From Mytilus galloprovincialis (lineage: Eukaryota > Mollusca > Bivalvia > Mytilida > Mytilidae), in the NCBI RefSeq assembly GCF_965363235.1, contig NC_134839.1, positions 61,595,560-61,659,559 of the forward strand: a stretch of 64,000 bases of DNA, written 5' to 3'. A program made the position numbers and the translations under genes. Below are positions 58,691-64,000 of the stretch, piece by piece; the first letter of the stretch is position 1; each line of letters starts with the position of its first letter. Under the pieces are notes generated by a model that was not told where the DNA came from, did not search any database, and saw only the letters and a list, made by a program, of their open reading frames with translations.

Positions 58691-61600
58691 GTGCATAAAT
58701 ATTTTGTAATCTATTTTGTTCTCGTTTTAGATGAAAGAAACACAAAAACTAAAGTAAGTGTTTTAATATTTATTTGTATTATCTTTTTACTTTTATCGAT
58801 ACCATCAGACTTGAACGAGTTTATATAATTAATTTGTTAGCTATTTAGCAATTTGTTTGGTTTAGTGTTCAACGGGAGACAACCACTTACTGCTTAAACT
58901 TTGTCATTCATATCCCGTGTTTAGGTACACACAAAAAATTGAATGAGGCAAATTATTTTATTTCGCTTATAGATGTTCAACAATTAAACTACCTCATTAT
59001 CTCGCGGCTATGTTCGTGTTTAGAGCACGACAATATGCCTACACAACACCAATTGGACAGAAATTAACAGTATTATCCAATTTGAAAGAACAGTCTTAAC
59101 AAACAGTATAGTAGCCCCTAAACACGACTAATATTGCCGGACGGAAGAAGTCACAGAAGCCATAGTTCTGGGACCAACCAGTGAAGTTGAGTTGAAACAA
59201 TTTTGATTATAGAAACAAGAAAAAAAAAAAAAAAGAAATTAACCAAACAAATAATGTTCATGTGTGTAAGATGATGTAAAACTGGTTTAACACGATGTAC
59301 CACGTACTGTGTCTGAGCTAAGCCAGGTTATATTGACCGTTTGTCGTTCATTGTTGTTTTTACGTCATTTGATGGGCCATCTATAAATCTATCGTTACTT
59401 CCCGTGATGTGTTTGCTTAAACGTGACGTTCTTTTCTGCATTATACAATGTAGTTTTATACAATACGTACCTTTAAAATTCTAATGGATTATGTCGAAGA
59501 TTATAGTGTCAAATTATAGAAAGCGTGATGGGGAAAGATGTTTCAAATATCTCCGAATGAGTTCAAACTATGATGTCCGAGAAACAAATTAGACTGATGT
59601 ATGAGCATTCATGCAACATCTGTCTTCAAAGACCTATAAATGTTGCTCGATGCCAGTCTTACACCCAATGACAAAAATGTTGCCGTCTTCGCAGATAATC
59701 CTGAAATCACCCCCAGATGAAATGTTCTAAGATGGAAACATTGGTATATAATTAAATCTAAATGATGGTCAATAATCATATTTATAATGTTGGTTATGAT
59801 TTGAATTCCAAGATTGGTGCCTTTACCAAAAATGATATATTTATTTTTTTCAATACAGCTTTTGCAAGTCAAGTTTATTTATGAATCTTTAGAGATTATG
59901 GTTGTAATTTCTATTTCTATTTCTATTTGTAGATTTGTAACGCGCGTTGTTATAGATATATATATCTTTATTTCTTAACAATTTGTTACGATTTGTATTT
60001 ACCCCCAATGCATTATGCTGCAATAGTACTGAATGTTATAGACAATGGTATTGTCTTAGTCTAGAAACAAGAGGAGGGAGATACGAAAGGGACATTCAAA
60101 CTCATACGTCGAAAATAAACTACAACGCCTGGGAAAGTATATAAAGAAAAAGACCTTAAGTTTATATAAAGACAAACAACATAATTCTCAATACAACACA
60201 GAAAACTATAGACTGAGCAAACAATCCGAACAAAAACTAAGATGTGATCCCATGTACGTGCTCAGGAACGGTAAGTAGATCGTTTTCTACACGTGGCAAC
60301 CATCGTGTTGCTCATGTTAAACAAACCTGATTAAAAAAAAATACTTCGTTGGGTATTTACGCGGTAACGGTCAGCCAACTCGTGTTTGCGTCCATAAAAT
60401 TGTCGAAGGAGATGATTCCAACTTCACAACTTTTTGATATCTCGGTTTTATAGCTTCTTTGTGAGCAGCAGTTCTCTATCAAAGGAAATTAAGATAGGAA
60501 ATACAAGCCCTGGAATATCGTTTAATCTGCTCATAGTAGATATGAACTCCAAATGAAGGCGCTGCATGGTGGAATGCAAAATACTAGAAAACATACTTAG
60601 TTGAAATTGGGCTTTGAACCGTAGTCTTAACTAAGTACTTTGCTTCTTTTGTATTTTTGTAAACTGTCTGTGTGCCTAATACATGTACCGTTTGGTGAGT
60701 CAAGCTCTTTCAAGCTGAGTTTTTAACATTTTGTTCTTAAATTCTACTACATTGAGGTCATATACCATTACCGATTGCTTCTTGATGTACAAAATATATT
60801 AACCTGTGCTTGTGTAAATTTTATTCAGTCCAACCTATCAATAAATACCCCGCTAATTTTAGCTTTCACAATGATTTAAACTTTGATATTTAAAGACGGT
60901 GGGTTAACCAAAAACACTATTTTCATCAATGAAATACACTTATGTGGAAATTAAGTGTTTTATGTCAACAGAAATCTTGCATATGCTGATTTTATCTATA
61001 AAAAAAAGAAATATTTGTTGTAATCTCTCTCTATATATATCTCACCGGTCTATTATCCATAAAATTGATACAATACAATGAGAATATTTCAAATTGTTTC
61101 CAGAAAAAAAATATAATGTAACCAATTAAGGGCAATAACTCATACAAAAATAGAAGACTGACGATTTCAGGAATCATTATTGAGTTGTAGTTCCGCTAAT
61201 AATTTTGACTTTTAACATTTTCTATTAATCAACAATACCGATTACTATTCAAGGGTAATAACTCCTATTAGGAGTCAACTGACAATTTCGATCATGTTGA
61301 CTTCACAATAGATTTTGTTCTGCACCTGACTATTCTGCTATGTAAAGTTTCTCTCTATCTACTAGTCTCTATATTTTTCAGAAAACAGCAAAGGAATGGG
61401 TAAAAAGGGTTTTTCAATTGCAAAAACTCATACAAAGTAATAACTGTCGATTTCGGTCTTGTGGAATTCTTTGTAAACCTTGTCATGTCGATGATTTTTT
61501 TTTGTTTAAAATTTGTGTCTATCTTCTATAGACTCTGCTTAATAAACTCAAAAATAGCTATCCATTTGCCTTTGAAGGAAAATATTTTTTCTAAGGAGTC

Positions 61601-63472
61601 CTCAGACGATTTTGGCCATGCTTAACTTACTTTTTATATTCTATTTGTGATCATCTGTGATATCTTTTGGCATTGTAAAAAAGTCTTTCCCTCTATCTAC
61701 AATGTCTTATATCTTCAAGTTTATAGCCAAAACCGCACGAAATGGCGATATTGTCATTTAAGGGCAATAACTCCTATAAGGAGTCGTGTTACAGTATGAT
61801 ACATTTAGAACTTGAAATTCTTAACATGTCTGCTTTGTCAGATTTTCTTTATCTATAACGGTTAACCTCACATTGGCCCTTTAAGCCAGGTGAGCTTAAC
61901 ATAGGAAGATGTTTTATGACTGCTAAAAACAGGTGAGCTTAACATAGGAAGATGTTTTATGATTGCCAATGAGAAAACTACCCACTACCAATGACGTAGT
62001 TGTAAAAAAAATATTATCCTATTTCGTGCACATATACCGTATAATCAGCTATAAACATTCTGTGACTGAAACATGTACAAATACATAAGAACACCAAAGA
62101 GGTCTTTCTCTCCTTAAAAATAGCTAAGTACGATTTAAATTATCATTCAATTACGAGTTCTGATAAAACTTACCACTAGTATGGCATTTGGGGTGTTTTT
62201 CTCTTTTCTATATAAAATTTAATGATACAGAAACAGTGGCCTTTAATTTTGCCAAAATATATCTTAAGTTATTTACATGCGATTGTACTACATGTAAACG
62301 TATTTGGTCGCCTAATATTATAACGCCCAACGCCAACTATGTCAAGCGTATTCAGCATGTTAACTTGGTCAATAACTTGTCTTCAAAGCAAGTCATGTGA
62401 CACCATGCAGGAAAAGTTCATCCGACAACGAGTTTATACGGAACGGCTACCTACTGAGTCTCTTCTGATATCATCAAAGGTACCTTTTTCTTACGATATC
62501 AATAAATCAGATCATAACCTTACAACCTAAAATAGTTAACTAAATAGCTGTCTGGTATTGATAGAAAAGTTATTAAATCAGACTTGCGTGAGAACAATTT
62601 GATACACAATTAGGACATCAATATTCTTTTGTATAAGTTTGTTTTGCCTTGAAAAAAATGAAAACTTACATTGAGCAGGTCTCTTAATAAATCAGTGTCA
62701 GTAAAGTTTCCTGTAAATTTTTCGTCTTTGTTTACTTTTTGTTTAAAACATTGGTCCTTGAGATCAAAGTTAGATAAGATCTATATCAAGAAACAAACTC
62801 TATGACATAATTTGTTATGTTGTTGTCTAGTTAAAAATCGTTTCGTCCATTGATGAGTTTATATTAATCCCTACAGAGAAACAACTGGATTATCACACAC
62901 GTTATCGTATCAGCAACGATGCTAAAATTAGACGTACAACGTTTGCCTCATAAGTTACTGACATGTATAGGTCTTTTAGAGAGATCATAGCATGAGGTGT
63001 ACTTACAATATCGTACATACTTTACTTATTTTACAAGCTTATGCTGATGTAATGAATGAAATTTAAAATTCATTAACGATGTGCTGACCATTGCCAAAAA
63101 GATAGAATTTTAAGTGTTTAATAATACATGTAGATTTAATTAATCTATTTTCTTTTCAATCTCGGACAAGGATAGAATTATTCGGGACAATTGGTGCATT
63201 GGAGCATTTAGTATTATTATTTAGTATGTGTATTTAAACAACTACTAAAGGTTAAGTAGAGTAGTAAAGTAATAGATATTTAATACATTCGTATATCGCT
63301 TTACCCAGCTGATTGTATACACAGTTATGAGGCTCATTGGATTTAACTTTTGGAAATGAGGTACACACAACATGATCGTGGCAGCACACCAAAAATGAGA
63401 GAATAAATGTGTTAATGCGAACCACAAGTGCCTCCTTGCTATATGGTGATTCTTAATGGAACGTAATTTGCT

Positions 63473-63548
63473 ATGCAACAAAAGTGCTTTATTTCTTTCT
63501 TTGTATTACTATTTTTCATGGAAGTAGTTGCTCAAGATGATTTTTCCG
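63473..63548 (+). CDS. First exon of a probable secreted protein (partial; continues beyond window)
   Basis: ATG opens 25 codons plus one base, then a consensus GTAAGT donor at 63549. The peptide starts MQQKC, has a hydrophobic core (FISFFVLLFFMEVV) and then AQDDFSG: a textbook signal peptide with probable cleavage after the Ala of VVA. An in-frame TAA lies 9 nt upstream of the ATG, so the N-terminus is fixed. The exon ends in phase 1, which is common for secreted and extracellular-domain proteins. I could not identify the second exon in the remaining 450 bases, so the family is unknown. Localisation is inferred from the leader alone. Confidence 0.5.
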
Positions 63549-64000
63549 GTAAGTTATTTCTTCTACCAACCATGTTTGTTTGATTTTTTACCATTCTTTT
63601 ATTTGCGTGCTCATGAATCAAAATGGAATCTTTGAAATACAATATAAGATATCTCCTCTATCATGTATCATGTCTATGTACAAGGATTGGGAACACCTGA
63701 AGGTATGTTTGTTTCAAATATTTCCTATTTTCTCAGACAGGTCTAGGATTCTGTTAAGTGAGGATGGTTAAAATCTGTTTTAATCTGACATGGTCACAAC
63801 GACACCCTTTTCCAATTACCCTACTTGTCCCTCCAAAGGTAAAACAACTAGTTGTAAAAGTGTTAACGATGCAATGACGTCAATAACAGATACTAGTCCT
63901 GGTTGGCTTCATATATTCGTTAATTCAATTGTAAACATCCCCCCAATGTCTAATACTATTTTGAATTCCAATGATTTTATAGTCATGCATTATGTAGCAA

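Overview
The window reads as a strongly AT-rich invertebrate nuclear genome, most likely a bivalve and probably a Mytilus-like mussel. The support is one intron-containing animal gene with clean GT-AG introns, many nested non-autonomous transposons, and dispersed repeat families of a kind I associate with mussel DNA. The species call is an inference. I see no bacterial operons, tRNA or rRNA genes, or CRISPR array. Gene density is low.

One complete gene is well supported: a dual oxidase maturation factor (DUOXA/NIP family) on the + strand. Its eight coding exons lie at 26719-33624 and join without a frame break into a 536-residue, five-pass membrane protein with an unusually long acidic, Ser-rich cytoplasmic tail. 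A second gene probably begins at the right edge (63473), where a signal-peptide exon ends in a GTAAGT donor; the rest lies outside the window. A small orphan frame (49349-49594) with a nearby AATAAA is possible. A decayed reverse-transcriptase-type retroelement ORF lies on the - strand at about 57380-58690.

Much of the window is mobile-element debris. From left to right: short direct repeats (1-1250), a foldback family (4915-5165), two inverted copies of one TIR element (6676-7129 and 12897-13337), a hairpin element (13686-13812), a 135-bp TIR element inserted into an older repeat (15929-16063), DUOXA, a 55-bp satellite (36208-36330), a TTAA-flanked element (39044-39442), and a large foldback-like element whose long inverted arms are 21-bp satellite arrays (40719-44891). 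The last contains an exact 1,080-bp tandem duplication and a nested 578-bp TIR element.

The right half continues with an element bounded by 9-bp direct repeats (46669-48175), a perfect 43-bp-arm hairpin with an 8-bp target duplication right beside it (48187-48279), a TIR element made of palindromic ACAAAATT/AATTTTGT modules (49776-50505), and a 3-kb element with TAA target duplications and a possible Harbinger-type coding remnant (53514-56570).

The elements are nested, so relative ages can be read from the sequence. The densest and most unusual part is 39-50.5 kb, where four structurally different inverted-repeat elements sit within about 11 kb.
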